Notes: generated by a model not told the origin, from the letters alone. A DNA stretch of 64,000 nucleotides from Bacillus cereus group sp. RP43 (GCF_040459645.1 NZ_JARVHQ010000001.1:2728001-2792000); one strand, 5' to 3'. Shown: positions 24,811-33,778, counted from the stretch's first letter. Numbers and translations: made by a program.

Positions 24811-24855
24811 AGTGAGTACTCACTTTTATTTTACTCTTGCGTAATTATATGTCAA
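24811..24855 (-). promoter_or_regulatory. Promoter with TetR operator for the exporter operon
   Basis: On the minus strand TTGACA (24855-24850), a 16-bp spacer and TAAAAT (24833-24828) form a good sigma-A promoter. A perfect 14-bp palindrome AGTGAGTACTCACT (24811-24824) begins 3 bp after the -10, over the transcription start, the usual place for a TetR-family repressor site. Confidence 0.75.
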
Positions 24856-24897
24856 ACTTCATTGATTAGTATTTATTTTCCATCAACAATATTAAGC

Positions 24898-24952
24898 AAT
24901 GAAACAGAGTCGACATTAGAATATTTTTTCTTAAAGTCGACTCTGTTTCATT
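24898..24952. terminator. Long hairpin after the 83-aa gene
   Basis: A perfect 17-bp stem (24898-24914 with 24936-24952; core GAAACAGAGTCGAC) encloses a 21-nt AT-rich loop. It lies 20 bp beyond the stop of the minus-strand gene at 24972 and also insulates the exporter promoter. Confidence 0.65.
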
Positions 24953-24971
24953 GTAAATTATTCGATTTTTG

Positions 24972-25223
24972 TTATGTTTTTAAATTTAAATACCTTCTAA
25001 TTCTAGCAACATCTAAAGAATATTCGATAACTATTTGCTGTATTGGTAATATAACCGTTTCCGGATATAAATGTGCATATTGTAACGTTTCTGCATACTT
25101 TTCCAACCGTTGTTCTAAATACTTTACAATTTGCTCAGGATGACTTACTAATAAAGACGTACTATAATAATGAATTTGTTCCTCAATCGCCGTATATTCT
25201 TCAATTTCAAATTCTTTATGCAT
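24972..25223 (-). CDS. Hypothetical 83-aa protein
   Basis: An 83-residue, Glu/Tyr-rich soluble protein, mostly helical by composition (VKYLEQRLEKYAETLQYAHL; then a C-terminal helix with ARIRRYLNLK). It has a GGGGTG Shine-Dalgarno before the ATG and a strong hairpin after the stop, so it is a plausible single-gene unit. I do not recognise the family. Confidence 0.5.
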   Translation of the reverse strand: MHKEFEIEEYTAIEEQIHYYSTSLLVSHPEQIVKYLEQRLEKYAETLQYAHLYPETVILPIQQIVIEYSLDVARIRRYLNLKT

Positions 25224-25422
25224 TTGTACACCCCTTTATATTTTTAATATCGTTTAATAATAACTATTTTAACTCGACTAATTTTTAAGTTTTTTGATTA
25301 TTTACACTATAACAAACTCAATAGGTCAAATTTTGTTACTTTATGTAACGTTGAAAAATTTTAACAAAATTGTAATGGAAACTTGTACTGAAAAAAACTA
25401 CCTTTAAATTATTCCCCTGAAC

Positions 25423-25456
25423 AAAAAAGCCGTACAGATTAATTTAACTGCACGAC
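25423..25456 (-). terminator. Terminator overlapping the metallophosphoesterase stop
   Basis: GTCGTGCAG and CTGTACGGC (with G-U pairs) flank a 10-nt loop on the minus strand, followed by TTTTTTG. The stem includes the last codons of the gene. Confidence 0.6.
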
Positions 25457-26281
25457 TACAATCTCAGGTCTATTAAAAATTCTTTGCGGAATGATACTAT
25501 TGCCTAATCCTCTACTAACTATCATAGACGTATTTTGTTTTTCATATAGGCCTGCTGTATATTTAGGTAAAACACCTTGATTTGGAGCAACTAATCCTCC
25601 AATAAACGGTAACCTAACTTGCCCACCATGAGCATGCCCTGACAAAACTAAATCTATTTGCTCGTCAGCATACTCCTCAATAAATTCAGGCCTATGGGAT
25701 AATAATACATTATATCTATCTGGCTGCATTTCAATTTTCGCTTTTATAATTTCATCCTTTACAATATCTCCTTCAGTACGGTTTCCAATAACAAATTCCG
25801 GATCATCAATACCTAGCAAGTTTATTTCTTGCTCACCTTTTCGAATGCTTACATGTTCATTCCTTAAAACAGTAACATGGTGTTTCTTCAATTCTTTCTC
25901 TAAACTGTTATATTTTCCCGACCACTTTTCATGATTTCCTGTCACAAAATATATAGGATACTCTTTTACAAGTTTTCGTATTACTTGCAGACTAATTTCT
26001 GCATCGTACGATTTACTATCTATTAAATCACCAGTAATAACAATGATGTCAGGATTCGAATTTTTCACTTTTTTGATTAATACGTCCTGATTATCACCAA
26101 ATTTTTTATTATGTAAATCTGAAATTTGTAGTATTTTATATCCTTTAAAAGAAGAGGGAATTTTACTAGAGGTTATTTTAACCTCAGTTATACTTATTAA
26201 ATTGTTTTGTAAATATAAAAAGATACTAATGCCTACTAATATACCAATAATTAATATGATTCTTTTAGTCTTCTTGTTCAT
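25439..26281 (-). CDS. Membrane-anchored metallophosphoesterase (YkuE/YaeI-like)
   Basis: A 280-residue calcineurin-like phosphoesterase held by one N-terminal membrane segment (about 6-26). All metal-binding motifs are present: ISDLHNKKFGD (about 52-62), VITGDLID (about 79-86), VTGNHEKW (about 114-121), a later LLSHRPE (His, about 199-205) and SGHAHGGQVRLP (about 217-228). YaeI/LpxH-like members hydrolyse phospholipid or nucleotide phosphodiesters at the membrane surface; YkuE of B. subtilis is a secreted relative. It is monocistronic, with its own terminator. Confidence 0.8.
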   Translation of the reverse strand: MNKKTKRIILIIGILVGISIFLYLQNNLISITEVKITSSKIPSSFKGYKILQISDLHNKKFGDNQDVLIKKVKNSNPDIIVITGDLIDSKSYDAEISLQVIRKLVKEYPIYFVTGNHEKWSGKYNSLEKELKKHHVTVLRNEHVSIRKGEQEINLLGIDDPEFVIGNRTEGDIVKDEIIKAKIEMQPDRYNVLLSHRPEFIEEYADEQIDLVLSGHAHGGQVRLPFIGGLVAPNQGVLPKYTAGLYEKQNTSMIVSRGLGNSIIPQRIFNRPEIVVVQLN

Positions 26282-26436
26282 ATTTCCTCCTAAAATCTTG
26301 ATCAGTACTACAGTTCAAAATAAATATTACGTGCCCTTCGCATTCAGAATAACTGAAATTTTTTAATTGATTTGTAGTATTTGTTATAGTTTTATACGCC
26401 ACTAATAAAATTTTTCAATCTCATTCGTATTAGCTC

Positions 26437-26524
26437 ATTCGCTATAAAGTGGAGCTTTGGTATCCTAGTTTTCGTGCATGAGTGTATGATGTCATGCTCA
26501 TTTTTTAGTGAATTTATAGCGAAT
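26437..26524. repeat. 88-bp element bounded by a 12-bp inverted repeat
   Basis: ATTCGCTATAAA (26437-26448) and TTTATAGCGAAT (26513-26524) are perfect inverted repeats; inside, GCATGAGTG and CATGCTC pair partly. The 650-bp gap 26282-26928 otherwise shows no gene. It may be a folded RNA element or a small dispersed repeat; no target-site duplication is evident. Confidence 0.35.
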
Positions 26525-26928
26525 CACTGGAAGCTCTTCATCATATTATTATTTTATCTTACTTAGTTTGATAACGATATAACGATAATTCCTATAGTTT
26601 TTTATAAAAAAATTGTGTACTTTTCTCGAATTATATACGACATTTGCTTGCAAATATATTATTACCACTCCGATTTTAATTTGTTTAAAACGTACATAGA
26701 GAGAATTGAAACACTAAATTACCTTATGAAAAGTTATTATTGCACTATTTGTTAGAAAATTGAAAAAACATGTGTAGATAGATATCATTGTAAATGAATA
26801 TATAATTAATTTTGATTTTCTGACATAATTCTTAACCTAGTTTTTTGCGTGCATTACGAAATAAAATATTGCACCATGTCAGTCTTTAAAAGATTATATA
26901 TCATAACTTTAAGAGAGGAAGGAAAACT

Positions 26929-27498
26929 ATGAAGATGAAAAGAAAAATCATGATGACAACAGCACTTGCAGCTACATTAGCTACAGGTGCACTACCGACT
27001 ACATCGGTGTTTGCTGCAGAAAAAGAGGCTCCTATCCAACAAAAAGAGGCACAAATGAGTATTCAACCATTCGCACAAAATAATTTGGAAACAGCGGTTA
27101 AGGCTGCCTTAAATGGTCCAGAAGTTAAAAAAATTAAAGTATTTGAGCATGAATTTAATGTAAAACCAATTGAAGTAGTAAATTTAGGTGGTGGTAAAAC
27201 ATATGTTAAGGGACAAATTTCTCATCATTTAAGTTTTCGTCCAGATGATCAATTTTATTATGAGTTTACAGTACAAGATGGAAAGGTACTAGATAAACCT
27301 GTATTTAATATTGATAGAGGTGGTTGGACACCATTTGCTGCTCCACTTTTATCAATTCTTGCTGCGTATAATGGAATTCCAGTTAATCCAAATGATTTAA
27401 ATGCACTTGGTCAGCAGATTGGTAAAGTTATAGATGGAAGCTGGGAACATGCAGCCCAATCAATTGCAACTGTAGTTAGTCTAAGTTTTAATGAGTAG
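26929..27498 (+). CDS. Secreted protein of unknown function
   Basis: A 189-residue protein with a clear Sec signal peptide: basic start MKMKRK, hydrophobic core MMTTALAATLATGALP and an A-x-A cleavage site near residue 30 (SVFAAE). The mature part has a beta-rich segment (about 65-125, EFNVKPIEVVNLGGGKTYVK) and a more hydrophobic C terminus (132-189). GAGGAAGGA precedes the ATG. I do not recognise the family. It lies upstream of the secreted PI-PLC-like gene, separated by a terminator, in a region dominated by exported proteins. Confidence 0.6.
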   Translation: MKMKRKIMMTTALAATLATGALPTTSVFAAEKEAPIQQKEAQMSIQPFAQNNLETAVKAALNGPEVKKIKVFEHEFNVKPIEVVNLGGGKTYVKGQISHHLSFRPDDQFYYEFTVQDGKVLDKPVFNIDRGGWTPFAAPLLSILAAYNGIPVNPNDLNALGQQIGKVIDGSWEHAAQSIATVVSLSFNE

Positions 27499-27646
27499 AA
27501 TTTTTCAATTTTTATTAGCAGTGTAGAGATCCGCTTTTTGTAATCAGCCTTGTTATAAGAGATTCTAAAACAGCTATTAATAAATTTTTACCACTCAATC
27601 ACATTATCTTGATTTGTTTACCACCTTATCATTCATTATATGTCAC

Positions 27647-27678
27647 AAAATAGAAGTCTTTTTTAGGACTTCTGTTTT
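27647..27678. terminator. Hairpin terminator after the secreted-protein gene
   Basis: AGAAGTC (27652-27658) and GACTTCT (27667-27673) flank an 8-nt T-rich loop, with AAAAT before and GTTTT after. The gap to the next gene (27499-27910) shows no other feature. Confidence 0.5.
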
Positions 27679-27910
27679 GTTTGTATTCAATACGATAAAC
27701 AGTTGTTTTTTGGAGGCTATACTTCGATTTTTCAAGAATCCGTTTGGCTATTAGGGACAATTTATAATAAAAAATTATTAAAGTCTCAAATAACTTACTC
27801 CCCCTATTGTTAATTATTTTCAAATACAAAAATTTATTATCTTAAGAATGAAAAACAATAAATATAGTAAAAAATCATCTAACAATTGTTTAAAGGTCAG
27901 GAGAGAAAAA

Positions 27911-29326
27911 ATGAACAAAATAAAAATGAGAAATTTCTTTAAAATTAGCATCCTTACTTGTATTACACTAGCAAGTTTAAGTACACCATCTACTATTTTA
28001 GCTGATAGTCATCCAGGTTACTCCTATGAATCCAATATAGGGTATCAAAATCCATCGTGGATGTCGAAAATAGAAGATTCAACAAAAATAAGTGAAATAT
28101 CTATTCCAGGGACTCACGGTACAATGGCTTTACATGGAGCGAGTTTTCTTGATGAAAATTTGACAAGAAATCAAACTATGAGTTTATCCCAACAATTAAA
28201 TTCCGGAATTCGATATGTAGATATGCGTGTTAAACGTGTAAAAGATTCTTTTGCAATGTATCATGGCGTTGTAAATCAAAAATCTGTGTTTGAAGATGTA
28301 TTAAAAGAGACCATTCAATTTTTAAAAGATCATCCAACAGAAACAATATTAATGCGCTTAAAAGAAGAAACTACTCCTGAAAGTGGATCTCTATCATTTG
28401 AGGAGATATTTTTAAAATATAAAAACGTTAATGCTTCATATTTTTGGGATCCTAATTCCGTACCAACTTCAGATAGAAATAACCCTAATTTAGGAGATAC
28501 CCGCGGGAAAATTGTAATCTTACAAAACTTTACATCCGCTCAATTGTACGGGATTGATTACGAAAGTTTGAACATACAAGATAAATTTGAAATTGGAAGC
28601 GGACCAGACGAAATATATACAAAATGGATTGCGATAAAAAACCATCTACAAAATACAAATACTAACTTTAATAATGGAAAAATTTATCTCAACCATTTTA
28701 GTGGTACGGGAGGCGCAGCCGCATTTTTAAATAATGTATATCCTTGGTTTGTTGCAAGCGGAAAAGAGAGCAGAAATACTGACAGTAGTCCTAAATTGAT
28801 TCAAACGAATTCCACTAATGCGTGGAGTGATTTCCCTCGCGATAGAAACGGACAAGTATACTATGGGGGGATGAATACACTTGGGACCGAACTCTTACAA
28901 CAAGGCGCAATTAAACATTCTGGTATCATCGCAGCTGATTTTCCTGGTCCAGGTTTAATTGATAGTATCATTAAATTAAATGGTATACATTCAAATGAAA
29001 AAGAAATATTAATTTCACAAATATCATCTGAATCTAGTCCTTTATCAGGGCAACAAAATCGATCCAGCCAAAACTTTAAAATTGATAGTTTACCTGTAGG
29101 TACCAAAGAATTAAAATGGGTTATTGAGCCTTCAGAAAAAGATTATCCTTCTACTATTTCTTTCAATGTAATGATTGATGTTTCCCTAGGAATAGATTCC
29201 ACTCGTTGGAAAAATATTTCACATGAATCTAGGACTGAAGCTTACACAAATACTAAATATTATATTGCAAATCCAATTGGTGCCACTAGCAAATTCACAG
29301 TGAAAATATACGCTATTACAAATTAG
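27911..29326 (+). CDS. Secreted phosphatidylinositol-specific phospholipase C-like protein
   Basis: A 471-residue exported PI-PLC X-domain protein. I start it at 27911, where AGGAGAG precedes ATG; an upstream ATG at 27848 would put 21 residues before the signal peptide (about 1-32). Catalytic His69 lies in SIPGTHGTMAL and His118 in MYHGVVNQ, with Asp104 and Arg106 in RYVDMRVK. The sequence is closer to my memory of Listeria PlcA than to classical B. cereus PI-PLC. The Asp usually next to the first catalytic His is Gly70. A C-terminal beta-rich extension (about 350-471) is absent from the 329-residue classical enzyme and may bind membranes or glycans. It is probably a virulence lipase paralogue. 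Confidence 0.75.
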   Translation: MNKIKMRNFFKISILTCITLASLSTPSTILADSHPGYSYESNIGYQNPSWMSKIEDSTKISEISIPGTHGTMALHGASFLDENLTRNQTMSLSQQLNSGIRYVDMRVKRVKDSFAMYHGVVNQKSVFEDVLKETIQFLKDHPTETILMRLKEETTPESGSLSFEEIFLKYKNVNASYFWDPNSVPTSDRNNPNLGDTRGKIVILQNFTSAQLYGIDYESLNIQDKFEIGSGPDEIYTKWIAIKNHLQNTNTNFNNGKIYLNHFSGTGGAAAFLNNVYPWFVASGKESRNTDSSPKLIQTNSTNAWSDFPRDRNGQVYYGGMNTLGTELLQQGAIKHSGIIAADFPGPGLIDSIIKLNGIHSNEKEILISQISSESSPLSGQQNRSSQNFKIDSLPVGTKELKWVIEPSEKDYPSTISFNVMIDVSLGIDSTRWKNISHESRTEAYTNTKYYIANPIGATSKFTVKIYAITN

Positions 29327-29328
29327 AA

Positions 29329-29368
29329 AAAAAAGAATCCCAATGGAATACCATTGGGATTCTTTTTT
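29329..29368 (+). terminator. Terminator after the PI-PLC-like gene
   Basis: An 18-bp perfect stem (AAAAAAGAATCCCAATGG and complement) with a 4-nt loop, ending in six T, directly follows the stop. Confidence 0.9.
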
Positions 29369-29404
29369 AATTTCATTTCGTAAACATTAGGATGGCGATT
29401 AAAT

Positions 29405-29562
29405 TTTATCCCGCATTAACGGGCAGTAAGACCCCCACCTCAAAATTCAGCGGAAGCAAAGAAGTTAGGTGGGGGGCGGGCTGCCCGTAAAAGCTCGATT
29501 GGTGAGGGCTGATAATCAGTGGGGGATGAACAAAACCCCCACTGATTAAAGTTTCACTTTAT
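29405..29562. mobile_element. bcr1 repeat element with TTTAT target duplication
   Basis: A GC-rich, highly structured body (29410-29557, 148 bp) is flanked by direct repeats TTTAT at 29405-29409 and 29558-29562. Internal paired blocks include ACGGGCAG with CTGCCCGT, ACCCCCACCT with AGGTGGGGGG, and AATCAGTGGGGG with CCCCCACTGATT. Length, TTTAT flanks and folding match the bcr1 element described as specific to the B. cereus group with features of a mobile element. It is non-coding. Confidence 0.85.
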
Positions 29563-29652
29563 TAACCATTTAATCCATTAGATAATTATATTTGGAACGG
29601 CCCTTAATTTTTAAAGAGAAATCCAAAATTGTTAACTACCTTTTTCAGCTTA

Positions 29653-31029
29653 TCATTTATTCAAAACTGGCTTCCAAAGCGATAAGGCAAAAATCCAATT
29701 TGAGTCGCCATTTCCTTGATGATCTTGAACCGCTTCATACACTTTCCCCTCATGTACTACTCTATCACCTTTAGTATATACTTTTCTTGCATCCCATTTT
29801 TCGTATGTGGAATCCTCTAACTTAGTAGTTACATTCAAAACATCACTTCTACTAGATTCATTTCCAGCTAAATCAACCGCCGTCACTACATACTTATACG
29901 ATGTATTAGCCTTCAAATCTTTATCCATAAAGGATGTATTATCAGCTGCCCCAATTTTATTCATAACCCCAGCGCTTTCTCTATATACAATATAATGGTC
30001 AACACCTACATTATCTTCAGACGGACTCCACATCAAATCAACAGTTGTCGCTGTTGTACCCATACTATGTAATCCTTTTGGTTGAGTCGGAGCCTCTTTA
30101 TCTGGAATTTCATTTGTTGTCTTAGCCTTTAGTTTTTCACTTTCTTTTGATATGTTTCCAGCAGCGTCTAATGCCTTTATTGTATAGGTATATTCCGTAT
30201 TTGCTTTTAGTTTTTTATCAATAAAAGTTGTACCTGGTACCGTACCAATTACTTCTCCATTACGTAACACTTGATATTCTTTTACGCCTATATTATCAGT
30301 AGAGGCCTTCCATGTTAGTTCAACACTATTGGCAGAAACTTTAGACGCATTTAATCCCGTTGGTTGACTTGGAGCTACTGTGTCGGGAGTTTCATTATTT
30401 ACTAAATTTACATCAATTACGTTATAAAACGCATTTGACGTATCTGCTACATCCCATACAGCTAAAATAACATGATAACCATTGCGATCAGTGGGTACAT
30501 TAATTGTATGTGTTAAATTATTTGATGCTGCCGAACCGTCATGGTTCACAGTTCCAATTGGTTCTAATTCAGCACGTGTTAATGGTTTATTAGGATCCCA
30601 TCCCTTTTTTGTAATGTAATAATGCCATTTACTTGTAGAATGTGCCGCTGTGTATTTCCATGTAAATGTATTTGCTCCCCCCTTTATTGTGTTTTTGAAC
30701 CAGCGATTTGATGTTTGTTGGTCAAGAATCCCTCCAAACAATCCTCCTGCCGAAGCAATTTTCCCATCAATCGGTCCACCATCTGGGAATCCTTTAGGTG
30801 CTTCTAGACTTTGAGGTTCGTACATTACATTTCCACAATTTAAATTTAATGCTCCATAATTCTGACTACATAAAGCAGCACGACTACTCGGCTTTTCAAC
30901 AAACCCATGTGCATATGCACTTTGAGGAATCATTGTAATTGCCGTCACCCCTGCAGCTAAAACACAAGCACCAATTCCTTTTTTACTTTTTCTTAATCTT
31001 TCTAACTTAGATGTTAATTTCAAATTCAT
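29653..31029 (-). CDS. Secreted chitin-active lytic polysaccharide monooxygenase (AA10) with FnIII and CBM5/12
   Basis: A 458-residue exported protein. The signal peptide ends at AYA40, exposing His41 (HGFVEKPSSRAALC) as the N-terminal copper-brace residue of an AA10 LPMO domain (41 to about 205; second His in AAHSTSKWHYY). Two fibronectin type III domains follow (about 217-305 and 312-400, starting DTVAPSQPTGL and KEAPTQPKGL), then a CBM5/12 chitin-binding module (about 408-455, WDARKVYTKGDRVVHEGKVY). It oxidatively cleaves chitin and may aid gut matrix adhesion. The FnIII and CBM parts closely resemble the C terminus of the enhancin at 50654. Confidence 0.9.
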   Translation of the reverse strand: MNLKLTSKLERLRKSKKGIGACVLAAGVTAITMIPQSAYAHGFVEKPSSRAALCSQNYGALNLNCGNVMYEPQSLEAPKGFPDGGPIDGKIASAGGLFGGILDQQTSNRWFKNTIKGGANTFTWKYTAAHSTSKWHYYITKKGWDPNKPLTRAELEPIGTVNHDGSAASNNLTHTINVPTDRNGYHVILAVWDVADTSNAFYNVIDVNLVNNETPDTVAPSQPTGLNASKVSANSVELTWKASTDNIGVKEYQVLRNGEVIGTVPGTTFIDKKLKANTEYTYTIKALDAAGNISKESEKLKAKTTNEIPDKEAPTQPKGLHSMGTTATTVDLMWSPSEDNVGVDHYIVYRESAGVMNKIGAADNTSFMDKDLKANTSYKYVVTAVDLAGNESSRSDVLNVTTKLEDSTYEKWDARKVYTKGDRVVHEGKVYEAVQDHQGNGDSNWIFALSLWKPVLNK

Positions 31030-31317
31030 ACTTGTCCCCCCAATATATTGTTTACGCTAATATAATAGCAATATAGGGATAAACGAACAAATCACCTACT
31101 AATATATTAATAGTTCAATAACATAAACACATTTAGTTTATTTATTAACCTGATATGGTGCTAAATTAAGCAAATTAATTCTATTTTGTAACATTATGTA
31201 GTAAAGAGTTTATAAAAAACCAATAAAGATTCACAAAAAATCCAAATATCGATTACTTAGTTTTTTACAACCACACCCCACACGATAACTACATTATTAA
31301 GCAGGTTTCATGATTTA
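31030..31317. other. Intergenic region upstream of the LPMO gene
   Basis: AT-rich sequence holding the promoter side of the LPMO gene. No PlcR box or hairpin was found and no coding frame is convincing. Confidence 0.4.
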
Positions 31318-31893
31318 TTACATTCTCTCACCACCTGACAAAATCAGATCAAAAACATATCTCTGCATATTATCAATTAGTTTAACCACATCTGGATTTT
31401 TATCGTTGCTCAGCGACCAATTAATTGACACCATTGCGTTTGCTGTATACAACTGAGCTACAAAGTCAATCGGCACACTTACTTCCACTTGCTGCTCTTT
31501 CAAATAGGAATAACAGGCATTATATAAAATAGATTCTAACTCTAAACGTAAATCCGCTGTGGGAACATGTACATGGAGTAAAGTAGCAACCTCTTTTTTT
31601 CGCGCTGAGACCTTATCGGTTATCATATTAATAACTTGAGCCACATTTCCATTCTCTATTAATGCGAAACGTAATTCGATTTCTTCCTTGAACCAGCAGA
31701 CATAATTTTGCACTAATTTTTCCAAAAGATCATATTTATCTGCAAAATGGCTGTAAAATGTGGACTTACTCACCAAAGCATGTATGCAAATATCTTTAGT
31801 TGTAATTCGACCAAACTCTTTTTCGTTCAAGAGGGTAATAAGTGTATTAGAAATATTTTTCTTCGTTTTATAAACGCGAACATCCTCTCCCAT
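31318..31893 (-). CDS. TetR/AcrR-family regulator
   Basis: A 191-residue regulator with a TetR_N helix-turn-helix (about 10-55; ITTKDICIHALVSKSTFYSHFADKYDLLEKL-type sequence, recognition helix at SKSTFYSHF) and a C-terminal domain of the TetR_C type common in firmicutes. ATG follows GGAGG with ten bases between. It is divergent from the alpha/beta-hydrolase gene; an inverted repeat in the shared 147-bp region (31924-31953) is a candidate operator for both. Confidence 0.8.
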   Translation of the reverse strand: MGEDVRVYKTKKNISNTLITLLNEKEFGRITTKDICIHALVSKSTFYSHFADKYDLLEKLVQNYVCWFKEEIELRFALIENGNVAQVINMITDKVSARKKEVATLLHVHVPTADLRLELESILYNACYSYLKEQQVEVSVPIDFVAQLYTANAMVSINWSLSNDKNPDVVKLIDNMQRYVFDLILSGGERM

Positions 31894-31923
31894 TATTAAT
31901 CAACCTCCTTCCCAAAGTTGCTT

Positions 31924-31953
31924 ATCGAACCGTTTATATCCTTATGGTTCGAT
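31924..31953. promoter_or_regulatory. Candidate TetR operator between divergent genes
   Basis: ATCGAACC (31924-31931) and GGTTCGAT (31946-31953) form an 8-bp inverted repeat with a 14-bp spacer, between the tetR start (31893) and the hydrolase start (32041). Confidence 0.5.
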
Positions 31954-32040
31954 TTCGTACTTCTTATCCTTTCCTGCTTGTTGTTTCTTTAATATACTTC
32001 GCTTACCCTTACCTTGTAGTCAAATATAAGGAGGGATTTT

Positions 32041-33153
32041 ATGTTTAAACAGTATGTAAACAACGAACAGTTCAATTTGCAAATTAACCGTTTTTTCAAC
32101 GATTTCTATCAAGACGATGAGCGGGCAAATCAGGATCTACAAGCCGTCATCCCAAGACTTACAGACACGGACAGCTGGTATAACACTTGGATAGAATATG
32201 CAGCGATGCGGGAGCACCATAAAGACTTTGATCTAGCTTCGGTTTATTATCAGGCTGCCGAGTTTTATATGGAATCATCCGATCCAAAAAAAGAAAAAGT
32301 GTACCAAAAATACCGTGAAACTTTTTATAAGGGCTTTCATGATTTTGAGTATGAAACCTATCAAATTCCTTATGAAGATTCCTATCTTCCTGCAATCAAA
32401 TTCATGACACCAGGCGCATGTAATACACTACTTTTCTTTGGAGGCTACGATTCCTACATGGAGGAAATGATGAAGATGATGAACTACCTCATAGGAATCA
32501 ATTATAATATTATAGTTTTTGATGGACCTGGACAAGGAACAGCACTGAAAAACGGCTTAAAATTCATCCACAACTGGGAGAAGCCCGTTTCCACAGTCAT
32601 TGACTATTTCAAACTTGACCGTGTTAGTATTCTCGGAGCTTCTTGGGGCGGCTACTTGGCAATGCGTGCCGCCGCTTTTGAAAAACGAATCGACAAAGTC
32701 ATTGCCTTTAATATTTTTTATAGTGGCCTTGATGCACTCAAGATGCGCATGCCGGATAATATCTGGAATAAATTGACCACGCTTCTGGCTACTAATGAAG
32801 CTGACAAAATTAATACCATGTTTAAACAAATGATGGCCACCAGCATCGACCTGAACTGGAAAGTTAAAAAGGGTATGGAAAATACAGGTGAAAAAACGCC
32901 ATTTAACTTACTTAAAAACTTTGAAAAGCATACGATGGCAGGAATCGGTCAGTTTATAAATCAAGAAGTATTGCTCCTGGCTGGTGAAGACGATCAGTAC
33001 GTTCCAATTAGCCGATTACCGCAAATCGAATCGGAGCTATGTAATGCAGCCTCCATCACTTCTGTAGTTTTCACTAAGAAAACTGGTGGTGAACAACATT
33101 GTCAGGCTGGTCATCGTCACTTAGCTTTTGATGAAATTAAAAGATTTTTGTGA
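32041..33153 (+). CDS. Alpha/beta hydrolase
   Basis: A 370-residue hydrolase of the FrsA/S9-like type with an N-terminal helical cap (1-110). The nucleophile elbow is LGASWGGY with Ser201; the oxyanion strand is LFFGGYDSY (about 131-139); DGPGQGTA (161-168) is typical of this group; the acid is probably in AGEDDQYVP (about 317) and the His in GHRH near the C terminus. The substrate is unknown. ATG follows AGGAGGG. Base composition looks clearly less AT-rich than neighbouring genes, suggesting acquisition together with the divergent TetR gene, which likely represses it. Confidence 0.75.
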   Translation: MFKQYVNNEQFNLQINRFFNDFYQDDERANQDLQAVIPRLTDTDSWYNTWIEYAAMREHHKDFDLASVYYQAAEFYMESSDPKKEKVYQKYRETFYKGFHDFEYETYQIPYEDSYLPAIKFMTPGACNTLLFFGGYDSYMEEMMKMMNYLIGINYNIIVFDGPGQGTALKNGLKFIHNWEKPVSTVIDYFKLDRVSILGASWGGYLAMRAAAFEKRIDKVIAFNIFYSGLDALKMRMPDNIWNKLTTLLATNEADKINTMFKQMMATSIDLNWKVKKGMENTGEKTPFNLLKNFEKHTMAGIGQFINQEVLLLAGEDDQYVPISRLPQIESELCNAASITSVVFTKKTGGEQHCQAGHRHLAFDEIKRFL

Positions 33154-33309
33154 CATAAATTATATTGAGAAATATGAAGCGTTTTAGCACTTTCAAAATT
33201 TTTCTTTTACTAGCACATTAGAACATGGTGACACTCTTGCCCTTCTTATAGTGCTCATGGTGACCATCGTGTCACTCCTCAAAAAGACTGACATTATTTT
33301 CATAAAAGA

Positions 33310-33335
33310 AATCCCCCACGTATTTGTGGGGGATT
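33310..33335. terminator. Bidirectional terminator between convergent genes
   Basis: AATCCCCCAC and GTGGGGGATT pair perfectly around 6 nt, between the hydrolase and the minus-strand ArsR-like gene. Confidence 0.75.
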
Positions 33336-33379
33336 ATTCTGCGTTTTACTTATAATGAAATGTATGAAGTTTTGTTTAT

Positions 33380-33622
33380 TTACAAACCTAAAATTCCAAC
33401 AATCTGACTCGCCTTTAGATTAGTAATATAATAGTACATCTCTAAACCCTTTTTTTCAGCCTTTAGCACCTTACCCCTCATTTTTGATAAATGTTGGGAA
33501 ACAGTGGATTGTGGAATTTTTAAAAGCTTCGTCAATTGTGTAACATTACATTTTTTATACTGAATTAACTCGTTTATAATTATTCTTACTAAATCTAACA
33601 AAAAAATTTGAGTAGCCCCCAA
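33380..33622 (-). pseudogene. ArsR-family winged-helix regulator, N-terminally truncated (PagR-like)
   Basis: An 80-residue winged-helix protein whose core NVTQLTKLLKIPQSTVSQHL and KMRGKVLKAEKKGLEMYYYI closely resembles PagR of B. anthracis and related ArsR repressors. The family normally has about 20 extra N-terminal residues; here the only start is a TTG at 33622 without a clear ribosome binding site, and an in-frame TAG lies just upstream. It may still fold, but truncation makes function doubtful. No metal-binding ELCVCDL motif is present, as in PagR. The surrounding intergenic DNA is long and AT-rich. Confidence 0.55.
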
Positions 33623-33778
33623 TTTATTGCACTAATTATAACTAGAGCTAGCCCTTTCCTTTTCTTTAAATTCCTACTTTAACTAGAACATACGGACGTT
33701 AAGTGATATGAGTTCATTTTATAATGGGGGAATTTCCCACCTTTTCTAAACAACTTATTATATTATTTTTATCTAATA

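Noticed and set aside
27629..27829. 66-residue minus-strand frame upstream of the PI-PLC-like gene
   Set aside because: It has no ribosome binding site, low-complexity composition and spans a terminator hairpin.
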